A DNA stretch of 64,000 nucleotides from Planomonospora sp. ID67723 (lineage in GTDB: Bacteria; Actinomycetota; Actinomycetes; Streptosporangiales; Streptosporangiaceae): the NCBI RefSeq assembly GCF_015711605.1, contig NZ_JABTEZ010000004.1, forward strand, positions 248,001-312,000. Direction: 5' to 3'. Positions 8,659 to 17,527 of this stretch are shown here, piece after piece. A program made the position numbers and the translations under genes. The notes below the pieces were generated by a model. It made no database searches. It saw nothing but the letters and a program-made list of their open reading frames with translations, and was not told the origin of the DNA. Every line of letters begins with the position of its first letter. Positions within the stretch are counted from its first letter, which is position 1.

Positions 8659-9045
8659 GGTTCCGGCACCGAGCATCTCCAGTTGCTCCTCCGGTGTCAC
8701 CTTCAGTCCCTTCGCCCGTGCCTCGAGTTCCCTGTCGATGGCCGCCACCATGGCGTCAGCGCGATCACGCCGCTCCAGCAGCAGGCCGCGCAGTTGGCGC
8801 AGGTGCGCGACCGCGTCGGTGGACGGGTCGTCGACCAGTTCCGCAACCTCCCGCAGCCCGAAGCCCAACCGCCGGTAGGCCAGCACCTCTCGCAGCCGTC
8901 CCACGTCGCCCGCCGAATAGGCCCGGTACCCGGCTGCGGTCCGCGCCGACGGCCGGACGAGCCTGATCTCGTCGTAGTGATGCAGCGTGCGGACGCTCAC
9001 GCCGGCCAGCTCGGCCACGTGTCCCACGGTCCAGTGATCCTCCAC
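8659..9045 (-). pseudogene. MerR-family (TipA-like) regulator truncated by the IS3 element
   Basis: The gene starts at GTG 9045 and encodes a MerR DNA-binding domain (WTVGHVAELAGVSVRTLHHY, then GYRAYSAGDVGRLREVLAYR), the dimerisation coiled coil (LRQLRGLLLERRDRADAMVA) and ends at KVTPEEQLEMLGAG, where the IS3 end begins. TipA-type proteins continue here into a drug-binding TipAS domain, which is lost. The open frame runs a few meaningless residues into the IS. The remaining fragment could still bind DNA without its sensor, like the natural short TipAS/TipAL pairing, but no evidence supports function. Confidence 0.82.
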
Positions 9046-9181
9046 GGCACCGACTATGCAGCCTGACGCCACGTGAAGGTCAAGAACCTCGCACACATGG
9101 CAGCAAGGGCCGAACACGAAGCAGCGGTCCGAGGCGACCCGGAGCGCTACCTGCGGCGCGATGAGGTGGCCGCCTACCTGA

Positions 9182-10864
9182 GTGCTACGCCGCTGCCGGG
9201 TGATCGCTCGGGCGTCCACGCCCGAGGTGGCGGCGCAGTTCGTCCCGTACGTCGACCGGGTGGTCACCGGGGACGAGCCGGACCTGATCCACCTGGCCGA
9301 TCCCGCTATCGCGCCTGCCGCGGCGGCGCTGACCGACCCGGGCGTGACGGTGCTGGCCACGCCTGCGGTGCTGGTGGCCGCAGGGCTGGGCTGGTTCCAG
9401 CGGGTCATCGAGGCGGTGACGCCGACCGGACCGCCTCCCGGGCTGCGGGAGGTCACCGCCGATCCGCGGGGCTGGCCGCAGTGGTGGTGGGGCCTGCTCG
9501 TCGGGTTCGGCATGATCGGTGCCGGGCTCGGTGCCGCCCTGATCACGATCGGGCCGCTGCTGCTCTGGTACGACGAGGGCTACCTCGGCATGGACCGCCG
9601 TCACCTCGACGCCGTCAACCAGAACCTGGCGCCCTTCCTGCAGCACGACCGGATCACGATGGCCGGCACCATGGTGGCGATCGGCGTGCTGTACGCCGGA
9701 CTGGCGTGGGGTGGCCTGCGGCAGGGATGAAGGTGGGCTCGCAAGGCATATCTCGTCTCCGGTCTGGTCGCTTTCTCCACCTTGTTCTATTTCTTGGGCA
9801 CCGGCTTCGTGGAGCCCTTGCACACCGCGGTCACGGTGGTGCTGTTTCCGATGTTCCTGCTGGCCACCTGGCGCAGGCCGATGCCGCCCCGGTGGAGGAT
9901 CCGCCCGGAAGGACCAGAGCGGCTGCGGCGGCGCGCCCTCGTCGGGCAGCTTTTGATGATCGCGGTCGGCCTCGGTCTGTTCGCCGGAGGAGCCGTCGTC
10001 TCCGTCGTGGGCCTCACGGGGGTCTTCGTCCCCACCGACCTGACATTCCTGGGCACCGACGCCGACCGCCTGCATGCGGTCAACCCCCGGCTGCTGCCGT
10101 TCGTCGCCCACGACCGCGCCGGCTTCGGCGGCACCCTCATGGCCGCCGGGGTGGCGCCGTTGCTGCGGCTGCTGCGGGCGATCCTCCGCCGCACCCTGTC
10201 GCAGGCCGGTGAGCTGTTCATCGAGGCGGCCGTGCTCGCCGCCGACGGCCACGGCATGGCGTTGGCCGGCCGGTCGCGCACCGGAAAAACCAGTCTCCTG
10301 CTCGCCTCCCTGCACCGGTACGGCGGGCACCTGGTCGCCAACGACGACGCCTCCCTGCTGCCGATCGCCCCCGGGCAGGTGTGGGCGCGCGGCTACCCGC
10401 GCAGCGTCACCATCCGCGGCGACACTCTGCCCTATCTCGGCGCGGCCGCCCCCGCCCTACTCCGCGCCGAGGCAACCTCACCCCCCGGCCACCGCGGCCC
10501 GACGGTAACCCTGGACGCCGGCGTCGCGGCACGCGCCCTGAACGCCCGGCTGGCCAGCCACGTGCCGTTGCGGGCGCTGGTGCTGCCCGTGTTCGCCGCG
10601 CCCGGCGAGGATGTGGTGCTGCGCCGTCTGAGCGCCAGGCAGGCCACCGCCGCGCTGCAGCCGCTGCTGGGGCCTTGCGACCCGTACGAGACGTGGCTGG
10701 AGCCGCTCATCCCAGAGCGCCCGCCGCCTCCCGGCTACGCGGCCCGCCTGGCCGCTGCCGTACCGGTGTGGAGACTGCGCCATGCCCTGCCCGCCCTGCC
10801 GTACACCGTTGACCGGCTCGTTGAGCTCCTGGCCGTTCAGGAGCAGACGCCGTGCCCCGACTGA
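9182..10864 (+). pseudogene. Chimeric ORF: membrane protein fragment joined to HprK-like P-loop kinase, in-frame TGA
   Basis: One frame spans this stretch with a single TGA at 9728-9730. Up to about 10170 it encodes two similar membrane segments (IGPLLLWYDEGYLGMDRRHL and GLTGVFVPTDLTFLGTDADR), the pattern of an actinomycete multi-pass protein that I know only by sight. At the TGA the context GLRQG-stop-RWARKA suggests CGA to TGA. Without a frame change the reading passes at APLLRLLRAILRRTL into an HPr-kinase-like domain with Walker A GRSRTGKTS and NDDASLLPIAPG, as found in RiPP and sugar loci. The abrupt domain change and the missing kinase N-terminus point to a deletion fusion. A separate fragment before 9182 (from 9073) is in another frame and unrecognised. 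Confidence 0.7.
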
Positions 10865-10877
10865 GAAAGGGATCCCG

Positions 10878-11858
10878 ATGGCGCCCCCCGCCCCACCCCC
10901 GGACGCGATACCCCTGGACACGGTCCGCCGCACCTTCACCGCTCTGACCGGTGAGCACGCCGATGACGTGGCCGCCCTGCCGCCCGGCTACGGCCATCTG
11001 TCGTGGCAGGTGGCCACCGGCACCGGCCGCTACCTGATCAAGACCGCGATCCGCAACGCCGGTGTGACCGCCCTGTTCCGGCAAGTCACCGCCCAGCAGG
11101 CCGCCGCGACCGGCGGCGTCAGCACGCCGCTGGTCGTCGCCGCCAGCGCCACCGGCGGCCCCCTGAAGCGGCCCTGCTACGTGCAGACCTGGATCGACGG
11201 CATCGACGCCGCCACCGCCCTGCAGCAGACGCCGGTCGATGCCGCCGCACTCGGGTCCGCGTTCGGCCGCACGGTGGCCGGCCTGCACCGCATCCGCGGG
11301 CCCCGCGTCGCCGACGACTGCGCCGCCACCACCAGTTACCCCACCTGGCGTCACGCCTGCACCGCCCGCCTGGACCGCATGATCCGATCCAACCGGGAGG
11401 CCGCCGTCCTGTCGGAGGAGATCCTGCGGCCGGTCGCCGACCGGCTCACCGCGATGATCGGCGCCCTGCCGGACGACATCGGTCCCCGCCTGATCCACCG
11501 TGACCTGTACCTGCCGAACGTGCTGCTGACCGGCCCCGTCGGCGATACTCCGCAAGTGGCGCTGCTGGACTGGGAGTCGGCCGCGTTCGGCGATCCGGTG
11601 TGGGACTTCGTGAAGCTCACCATGTGGGTGTTCGACCGGCACCCTCTCCTGCACCTGCCGTTCCTGGAGGGCTACACCGCCACCGCGCCGCTACCAGGCG
11701 ATTTCGAGCGGCGGCTGCTCACCTACCAGGGCATCGAATACCTGGCGGCGTTCCCGTACTTCGGCCGCCGCTGGCCCGACGCCGCCATGCTGGAGGGCTT
11801 CCGCAAGCTCCTGGCCGCGTGGATGGACAGCGCCGGCCTGGACGGAGCCCGCCCATGA
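10878..11858 (+). CDS. APH-type phosphotransferase (aminoglycoside/choline kinase fold)
   Basis: A 326-residue protein of the APH/ChoK family, which phosphorylates small hydroxylated substrates. The N-lobe has YLIKTAIRNAG (the ATP-binding Lys). The catalytic loop is PRLIHRDLYLPNVLL (H-x-D-x5-N type), followed by VALLDWESAAFGDPVWDF, where the D-W-E replaces the usual metal-binding D-x-D. ATG 10878 follows GAAAGGGAT. It is the first complete gene of a row with the SDR and the class III aminotransferase (overlap of ATGA with the SDR). It could be a sugar or amino-sugar kinase of that locus; a resistance role is less likely because it sits among biosynthetic-type genes. Confidence 0.82.
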   Translation: MAPPAPPPDAIPLDTVRRTFTALTGEHADDVAALPPGYGHLSWQVATGTGRYLIKTAIRNAGVTALFRQVTAQQAAATGGVSTPLVVAASATGGPLKRPCYVQTWIDGIDAATALQQTPVDAAALGSAFGRTVAGLHRIRGPRVADDCAATTSYPTWRHACTARLDRMIRSNREAAVLSEEILRPVADRLTAMIGALPDDIGPRLIHRDLYLPNVLLTGPVGDTPQVALLDWESAAFGDPVWDFVKLTMWVFDRHPLLHLPFLEGYTATAPLPGDFERRLLTYQGIEYLAAFPYFGRRWPDAAMLEGFRKLLAAWMDSAGLDGARP

Positions 11859-12604
11859 CCAGCACCGCCACGGGCCCGGTCGTCCTGGTCACCGGCGGCA
11901 GCAGCGGCATCGGCGCCGGCGTCGTGCGGCGCCTGCACGCCGACGGCCACCGGATCCTCGCCACCAGCCACCGCCATCCCGAACGCGCCCAGGCGCTGCT
12001 CACCGACCTCGACCCGGCGGGGCGCACGCTGGCGTTCACTCCCGCCGACCTGTCGGCCCCGGCCGGCACCGCTGAGGATCTCGTGGAGCGGGCGGTGGCC
12101 CGCTATGGCCGCCTGGACGCGCTCGTGCACTGCGCCGCCACCGTTGACATCACCCCCGCCGCCGAGCTGACCGCCGCCCGCTTCACCGACGTGCTGACCA
12201 CCAACGTGGTCGCCGCGTTCCTGCTGGCCCGCGCCGCCGCCGCCCACCCCCACCTGGGTGCGGTGGTGTTCGTGTCGTCGGTCGCGGCCCGCTTCACCGG
12301 CCCCGATTCGGCCGCCTACGAAGCCTCCAAAGCCGCACTGTCGATGCTGACGCGCACCCTGGCCGCCGAGTACGCGCCCCGCGTCCGCATCAACGCCGTC
12401 GCCCCCGGCGCCATCGATGTGGAACGCACCCTCGCCGACCCCGCCTGGCCGCGCGACATGCTCGCCCGGCGTATCCCGCTCGGCCGCGTCGGCACGCCCG
12501 CCGACGTTGCCGCCGCCATCGCCGTCCTGCTCGGTGACGACGCCCGCTACCTGACCGGGCAGATCCTCACCGTCGACGGCGGCTTGGCCCTGAGCCTGAC
12601 CTGA
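11855..12604 (+). CDS. Short-chain dehydrogenase/reductase
   Basis: A 249-residue classical SDR: VVLVTGGSSGIGAGVV (nucleotide-binding TGxxxGxG), LDALVHCAATVDIT (the NAG position reads CAA), VVFVSSVAARF (catalytic Ser), and Y-x3-K as AAYEASKAALSMLT. The C-terminus has the usual RINAVAPGAI and GQILTVDGGLALS. All catalytic residues are present. ATG 11855 overlaps the upstream stop. In context it would oxidise or reduce a hydroxyl or ketone on the same substrate used by the neighbouring kinase and aminotransferase; substrate not deducible. Confidence 0.92.
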   Translation: MTSTATGPVVLVTGGSSGIGAGVVRRLHADGHRILATSHRHPERAQALLTDLDPAGRTLAFTPADLSAPAGTAEDLVERAVARYGRLDALVHCAATVDITPAAELTAARFTDVLTTNVVAAFLLARAAAAHPHLGAVVFVSSVAARFTGPDSAAYEASKAALSMLTRTLAAEYAPRVRINAVAPGAIDVERTLADPAWPRDMLARRIPLGRVGTPADVAAAIAVLLGDDARYLTGQILTVDGGLALSLT

Positions 12605-12622
12605 AAGAGGAGATGTTTTCTC

Positions 12623-13935
12623 GTGGTTGATTCCCACCCGCGCGGCCGGCAGCTGGCGGCCCGCCTGCGCGACCTGGTGCCCGGCGGCGCCCACGCCTAC
12701 AGCAAAGCCCCCTCCCAGTGGCCGGCGACGGCGCCGCCGCTGCTGGAACGCGGATCCGGCGCCTGGGTGTGGGATGTCGACGGCCACCGCTACATCGACT
12801 GGTTCGCCGGGCTGACGTGCGTCCCGCTCGGTCACGCCCACCCGGCCGTCACCGCGGCCGTGGCCGCCGCCCTGCGATCCGGTAGCGCCTTCCAGTTGCC
12901 GGCGGCCGCCGAGCTCGCCGCCGCCGAGACGTTCCTGGCCACCGTCGCGGTCGGCGACGACATGGTGAAGTTCGCCAAGAACGGCTCCGACGTCGTCGAT
13001 GCGGCCCTCAAGCTCGCCCGCTACGCCACCGGCCGGACGCTGGTCGCCAAATGCGCCGAGCATCCGTTCTTCTCCACCGGCGACTGGTTCATCGGCACCA
13101 CCGCCGCCCGCGGCGGCACGCTGCCCGAGGTCGCCGCCCGCACCCTCGACTTCCCCTACAACGACACTCCCGCGCTGCAGACGCTGTTCACCGAGCACGG
13201 TGACGACCTGGCTGCCGTCATCTTGGAACCGGTCCGCTTCACCCGCCCCGACACCGCCTGGTTCACGGCGCTGCGCGAGCGGTGTTCCCGCCACGGCACC
13301 GCCTTGATCTTCGATGAGACGGTGACCGGCCTGAAGTACCACCTGCACGGCGCCCGCACCCTCACCGGCGTCCACCCCGACTTGACCTGCTGGGGTAAAG
13401 GCATCGCCAACGGCCTGCCCGTCTCCGCGCTCACCGGCCGCCGCGAGCTGATGGAACTGGGCGATCCGGCCCGGTGTCCGCGCACGCCGCCGCTGCTGCT
13501 GCTGTCGACCACGCACGGGGGGAAGCCGCCGGCCTGGCCGCGATGGTCGCCACCGTCACCGAGATCGCCGCCACCGGTGCGATCGAGGCCGCCCACGCCA
13601 CCGGCGCTGCCTTGCGCACCGGCATAGACGACCTCGTGCGCCAGGCCGGGCTGGCCGAGCAGATCCGGCTGGTCGGATACGACTGCTTCCTCGGGATCGA
13701 AACCCGCGACACTACGGCCGTGTCCGCCGCGGAGCTCAAGACGCTGCTGCTGCAAGAACTCATCGCCGCCGGAGCGCTCGTGCGCGGCATCTTCTACCCG
13801 ACCGCCGCCCACGGGCAAGAGCACGTGGAGGCGACGTTGACGGTGGCGGAGATGGCGGCGAAAGTGTGCGGGCGGGCGCTGGAGGCCGGCTCCGGCGGGC
13901 TGTTGCGCGGACCGGCCGCACGCCGCCTGCTGTGA
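12623..13935 (+). pseudogene. Class III aminotransferase (glutamate-1-semialdehyde aminomutase-like), frameshifted
   Basis: The first part (GTG 12623, AGGAG upstream) reads as a PLP fold-type I enzyme: YIDWFAGLTCVPLGHAHPAV, MVKFAKNGSDVVDAALKLAR, IFDETVTGLKYH and DLTCWGKGIANGLPV with the Schiff-base Lys. At the G tract 13516-13521 the frame is lost; one more G would restore STTHGGEAAGLAAM, and the rest (TATGAIEAAHATGA to ALEAGSGGL) continues in the other frame to 13935. So this is one full-length gene with a 1-base deletion in a homopolymer, either a real mutation or a sequencing error. Function before loss: amination of a keto or aldehyde group in the same pathway as the SDR and kinase. Confidence 0.85.
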
Positions 13936-13946
13936 GGCCCGGCAGA

Positions 13947-14237
13947 CTAGGGCTGGACGGTGTCGTACTCGGCGCCGGGACCGTCGAGGAGTCCGGCCAG
14001 GCCGGATCGGTACCACGGCATGACCGTGCCGGCTTCCTCCAGCGTCATCCACCGGGTCTCGGTCACGTCGTCGTCGACGCCGCTGACGGCTGCCTCACCG
14101 GAGATGACGTGGGCGCGGAACACCACGAACAGGTCGTGGACCTGATCGGTGATCTGCTCGGTGACGCTCACGACCGGCCCGGTCTCCACGACCAGTCCGG
14201 TCTCCTCTTTGGTTTCGCGTACGGCGGTCGCGCTCAG
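13947..14237 (-). pseudogene. NUDIX hydrolase, C-terminal half
   Basis: The reverse strand reads LSATAVRETKEETGLVVETG, the second half of a NUDIX box (R-E-x-x-E-E-x-G), followed by a normal NUDIX C-terminus ending PWYRSGLAGLLDG. The first half of the box is missing; a matching N-terminal half lies at 24905-25057 on the same strand. Joining the halves at the repeated CTGAG restores G-x5-E-x7-R-E-x2-E-E-x-G exactly. The break coincides with the end of the 14238-24904 unit. Originally a single NUDIX hydrolase downstream of the exonuclease/ATPase genes. Confidence 0.88.
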
Positions 14238-14968
14238 AGCCTGACGCTGTCGGGGATCTTGGTTGAGCGCGGATCAGTCGGTTGAGCGCCAGGAGCGAGG
14301 GCGCGGGATGTGTTGCCAGTCGAGGAAGCCTTGGAGGGCAGTCGGGGGGCGGAGTTGAGGTGCGATGGCGGGCGGGAGCTGCGCGCAGATGCGTTCGATG
14401 TTGATGGCGATCGCGGTGAGGACGTGTTGGACGTGGGTTTTGTCCTGGCTGCGGTAGCGGCTTCGGCGCATGCCATGTCCTTGGACGAACTCGTTGATGG
14501 TGCTCTCGATGCCAGCGCGTCGGGTGTAGCGGGTCCACCAGTCCCGGGTCTGCTGTTCGGCTCGTGCTCGGGTCTGGAGCTTGTGGAGTTCCCGCGGGTA
14601 GAACGTCAGCTGGCGGGCGTCGGTTCGGGTGCACTGGGCCTTGACCGGGCAGGCGCCGCAGTCGTTCTGGAGGAACTTCACCCTGGTCAAGGGCGCGATC
14701 GAGGGGGGAGTCGCCCATTGGGAACTCTCTTTGCCCTGCGGGCAAATGACCTTCTCTCGGTCCCAGTCGATGGTGAAGGCGTCGGGCGGGAACACGTTCC
14801 CCTTGCGTGATTGGCGGGTGCGCTTGGCCCGTATCGGGCCAAGAAGCTCGATCTGGTGCAGGCGGGCCACGTTGTCGCGGATGGCGACGGAGGTGTAGCC
14901 GCCGTCGACCAGGTGCTCGGCGGGCAGAAGGGCCCGCTCGGCGAGGCGGGCCTGGACGATCGGGAGCG
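14238..14968 (-). mobile_element. Truncated IS1182-type element (3' part)
   Basis: Contains the last 231 residues or so of an IS1182-like transposase: LPAEHLVDGGYTSVAIRDN (DDE-type Asp), the Cys-rich region LQNDCGACPVKAQCTRTDA, and RAGIESTINEFVQGHGMRR with the catalytic Glu, then 36 bp to the terminal repeat at 14238. The transposase N-terminus and the other end are missing from this copy; at 14968 the sequence switches to an oxidoreductase gene. Confidence 0.85.
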
Positions 14969-15359
14969 CCCGGATGTCGTGGCCGAACCAGGGGTAGACC
15001 GGGCCGGTGTTGCCGCGGCCCAGCATCAGGTCGATGCGGCCGTCGGCCAGGTGCTGCAGCATCGCGTAGTCCTCGGCGATCTTCACCGGATCGTTGGTGG
15101 TGATCAGCGTGGTCGCGGTGGACAGGATCAGGCGCTCGGTCCGTGCGGCGATGTAGCCCAGCATGGTGGTCGGGGACGACGGCACGAAGGGCGGGTTGTG
15201 GTGCTCACCGGTCGCGAAGACGTCGAGACCGACCTCCTCGGCCTTGAGCGCGATGGCGACCATCGCCTTGATCCGCTCGTGCTCGGTCGGCGTCCTTCCC
15301 GTGGTGGGGTTCATGGTGACGTCGCCCACGGGGAAGATTCCGAACTGCATCGTGCTCAC
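14274..15359 (-). CDS. In-frame chimera: LLM-class flavin oxidoreductase N-terminus fused to IS1182 transposase C-terminus
   Basis: A 361-residue open frame made of two unrelated parts. Residues 1-130 (GTG 15359, GCGGGACG upstream) are the N-terminus of a luciferase-like flavin monooxygenase: VGLDVFATGEHHNPPFVPSS and LMLGRGNTGPVYPWFGHDIR. From residue 131 it is the IS1182-type transposase. The oxidoreductase lacks the C-terminal part of its barrel, and the transposase lacks its start, so neither activity is expected. The reading frame stays open across the junction at about 14969, so a fusion protein could be made. An AT-rich stretch (TTTAAAATTCAAC) before the start looks like a promoter or operator. 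Confidence 0.8.
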   Translation of the reverse strand: MSTMQFGIFPVGDVTMNPTTGRTPTEHERIKAMVAIALKAEEVGLDVFATGEHHNPPFVPSSPTTMLGYIAARTERLILSTATTLITTNDPVKIAEDYAMLQHLADGRIDLMLGRGNTGPVYPWFGHDIRALPIVQARLAERALLPAEHLVDGGYTSVAIRDNVARLHQIELLGPIRAKRTRQSRKGNVFPPDAFTIDWDREKVICPQGKESSQWATPPSIAPLTRVKFLQNDCGACPVKAQCTRTDARQLTFYPRELHKLQTRARAEQQTRDWWTRYTRRAGIESTINEFVQGHGMRRSRYRSQDKTHVQHVLTAIAINIERICAQLPPAIAPQLRPPTALQGFLDWQHIPRPRSWRSTD

Positions 15360-15456
15360 CGTCCCGCTGCCGTTTAAAATTCAACTATTTAAGCATCGCG
15401 GCAGACGATCCTATTTCCGGCCGGACCCCGGTGACCGGGCGGAGCGGTGCCGGGCC

Positions 15457-15705
15457 TCAGGCCGGGGGCCGCTCCTGGGCGGTGCGGCCGATCTGCAACT
15501 CGTCGAGGAGGTCCTGGGTCGCGGCGGCGACGGCCTCCACGGCCCGCTCGAAGGCGGCGGCGTTGCGCGCGGACGGGGCGCGGAAGCCGGAGATCTTGCG
15601 GACGTACTGCAGCGCGGCGGCCCGCACGTCCTGCTCGGTCACGTCACTGGAGTAGGGCTCGCGAAGGGTTTTGATGCTTCGGCACATGTCGAGACCGTAC
15701 GACAT
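15457..15705 (-). CDS. DUF2277 family small protein
   Basis: A small protein matching DUF2277: MCRSIKTLREPYSSDVTEQD, then VRAAALQYVRKISGFRAPSA and AFERAVEAVAAATQDLLDEL. This conserved actinobacterial family has no known function. Many members begin at MCRSIK (ATG 15687), but the in-frame ATG at 15705 has AGGGAG just upstream, so the longer form of 82 residues is given. It lies between the oxidoreductase chimera and a divergent membrane protein gene. It is a housekeeping-type gene carried within the 14.2-24.9 kb unit. Confidence 0.85.
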   Translation of the reverse strand: MSYGLDMCRSIKTLREPYSSDVTEQDVRAAALQYVRKISGFRAPSARNAAAFERAVEAVAAATQDLLDELQIGRTAQERPPA

Positions 15706-15779
15706 CGGCTCCCTGGCCGGGGGGCGCCCCTGCCGTCATAATCCTGGGAACGGATTCCTGCGCACGGCGGGAGGTGTTC

Positions 15780-16034
15780 ATGGACTCCTCGGACGGCCGG
15801 GTCCTGGTCCTCATCGTGGTCGCGACGGTGGTGTTCTTCATCGGACGGCGCTATCAGCGGACGGTGGACGCCTGGGGAGGCCGGGGCAAGGCGATCAAGA
15901 CCGCGGCGGACGCGAAGGACAGGATCCCCGCCGCCAAGGCGGCGGCGTGGGCGGCGATCCGCGGCATGGTCGGGGCCGGGCTGGTGGCGTTGATCCTGTT
16001 CGCCATCGTCGCCAACGCGATCCGGTACGGCTGA
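15780..16034 (+). CDS. Small membrane protein
   Basis: An 84-residue protein with an N-terminal transmembrane helix (VLVLIVVATVVFFIGRRYQR), a charged middle (AIKTAADAKDRIPAAKAAAW) and a second helix near the C-terminus (GAGLVALILFAIVANAIRYG). ATG 15780 was chosen because GGGAGG lies 5 nt upstream; an in-frame GTG is at 15774. No known family recognised. It is divergent from DUF2277 and convergent with the KAS III-like gene. Confidence 0.7.
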   Translation: MDSSDGRVLVLIVVATVVFFIGRRYQRTVDAWGGRGKAIKTAADAKDRIPAAKAAAWAAIRGMVGAGLVALILFAIVANAIRYG

Positions 16035-16099
16035 GCCCCCGCCGCACCGCGGCATGGGCGCCGGGCCGTGAGGACCGGGTGGCGCAGCGGCGCAGTGGC

Positions 16100-17164
16100 T
16101 CAGCCGGCCGGGGCCCACCCGGCGGGCTCGACGATTTCCACGACCACGCAGGACAGGGCGATGCCGACGCCGTTGCCGAGCAGCAGCACGTGGTCCCCCG
16201 GCCCGACGGCTCCGGTCTCGACGAGATGGGTGAGTCCCGCGATCTGGTCGTTCACCCCGAGGTGACCGACGCCGCGCCCGAACTCCAGCACGCCCCGGGC
16301 GGGGTCGATGCCCAGGGGTTCCAGCACGCTCCTGACGTAGGCCTCGCCGCCGGAGAAGACGTGCGTGGCGCGGGCCACGTCCCGCGGGCCGATCCCGGCC
16401 TCGGCGAGAGCGCGCCGCGCCACCTCGACGCGCGCCAGCGTCAGCCGTTCCCTGGCCCGGTCGAACTCCGCGGGACGGCGGGCGGCGAACTCGGCGATCC
16501 GCGCCCCGATCGCCATGGGGCGGCCCACCGTGCATCCGGGCGGGAACAGCGGCATGTCCCCCCGGTACATCTCCTCCATGTCCGGGAGCGAGGCGGAGGC
16601 GACCGCCCGCAGCCGGGCGAACCCGCCGCGTCGCGACAGCACGACGGCCGTGCCGGCGTCACCGAAGATCGTGCCGCGGTTGGTGACCGCCCCCTCGGCG
16701 TAGCGCCAGCGGTCGACGAGCGGCGCGCCGAAGTTGTCCGCCCCGGTGATGAGGGCGGCGGTACGGTCCCCGCCGCCCGCGGTCAGGTAGCACGCGGCCA
16801 GCTCCATCGCGCCGAGCATCCCGTTGCAGGTCTGACGGATCTCGAAGGCGGGGACGTGGCCGCCGATGGTGTGGCGCTGCACGTAGTGGTGCGGCGACCA
16901 GCCGTCGGGACCCTGGTGGTAGAAGGTCGCGTGAAGGAGCAGGCCGACCTCGGAGGCGTCGTGGCCCGAGCGGGCCAGCGCCTGGTTGCCGGCGCGCACG
17001 GCCATGTCCGGTGCCGGCGTCCGGCCGGCCACCGCGGCGCCGGACCATCCGGCGCGCATGTGCTCCTCACGGTCGTACATGCCGAGCTCCACGGCCCTCG
17101 CCGCACTGAACGACTCGGGGATGTATGCGCCGAGCCCGGCGATGTGGATGCCGTCCACCTTCAT
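16100..17164 (-). CDS. 3-oxoacyl-ACP synthase III-like condensing enzyme
   Basis: A 354-residue thiolase-fold enzyme of the FabH/KAS III type, which joins an acyl-CoA starter with a malonyl or ketoacyl unit. Nucleophile Cys113 lies in EIRQTCNGMLGAMELAACYL, as in FabH. The later FGRGVGHLGVNDQIAGLTHL and LLGNGVGIALSCVVVEI supply a His and an Asn for the catalytic triad. ATG 17164 has GAGG 8 nt upstream. The gene is divergent from the AfsA-like operon and shares its upstream region, so joint regulation is likely. It could make the beta-ketoacyl precursor that AfsA-type enzymes use, or offload an acyl group; neither is proven. Confidence 0.9.
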   Translation of the reverse strand: MKVDGIHIAGLGAYIPESFSAARAVELGMYDREEHMRAGWSGAAVAGRTPAPDMAVRAGNQALARSGHDASEVGLLLHATFYHQGPDGWSPHHYVQRHTIGGHVPAFEIRQTCNGMLGAMELAACYLTAGGGDRTAALITGADNFGAPLVDRWRYAEGAVTNRGTIFGDAGTAVVLSRRGGFARLRAVASASLPDMEEMYRGDMPLFPPGCTVGRPMAIGARIAEFAARRPAEFDRARERLTLARVEVARRALAEAGIGPRDVARATHVFSGGEAYVRSVLEPLGIDPARGVLEFGRGVGHLGVNDQIAGLTHLVETGAVGPGDHVLLLGNGVGIALSCVVVEIVEPAGWAPAG

Positions 17165-17527
17165 TTTTCGACCTCGCTTACCGAGCGGTGTCCGGTGATC
17201 CGTACCGGTTTCGGGCGACGCGTGGAAATGCACCGCCCCTCCTGTGCGACGCGGCCCGAATCCTGGACCCGCGGACGCCGGACGCACATCTTCTGGAATG
17301 CGGTACCGGCGGCGCCGGTGGACACCGGGTCCGTGAGCAGCTCCGGGTCCGTTAACGCCGGGCCGTATCCGCGATTGACAGAGGACTGAAAACGCCGGCT
17401 TTTTCCTGTCCGGATCGCCTTCCGCATAGAGCCTGATCAGAGGGGACGCCGTCCGCTGGCGAATATTCCGACAGTCGTTTCGGGATCGATCCATAACACC
17501 GAAATATGGAGGAGAGCAATACGGGAG
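17165..17527. promoter_or_regulatory. Divergent control region between KAS III-like and AfsA-like genes
   Basis: 363 bp with no convincing gene. It separates two divergent biosynthetic genes and must hold both promoters. Its right half is AT-richer than the surroundings (GAATATTCCGACAG at 17461 and CCATAACACCGAAATATGGA at 17491, the latter ending in an AGGAGAG ribosome-site-like run). I see no operator that I can name. Confidence 0.5.

Noticed and set aside
10878-11858. Aminoglycoside resistance gene
   Set aside because: Only the general APH/choline-kinase fold can be supported; it sits with an SDR and an aminotransferase, so a biosynthetic kinase is as likely or more so.
11723-13516. A 597-residue minus-strand open frame opposite the SDR and aminotransferase
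   Set aside because: Low-complexity Gly/Gln/Arg protein with no motif; both plus-strand genes have intact catalytic motifs.
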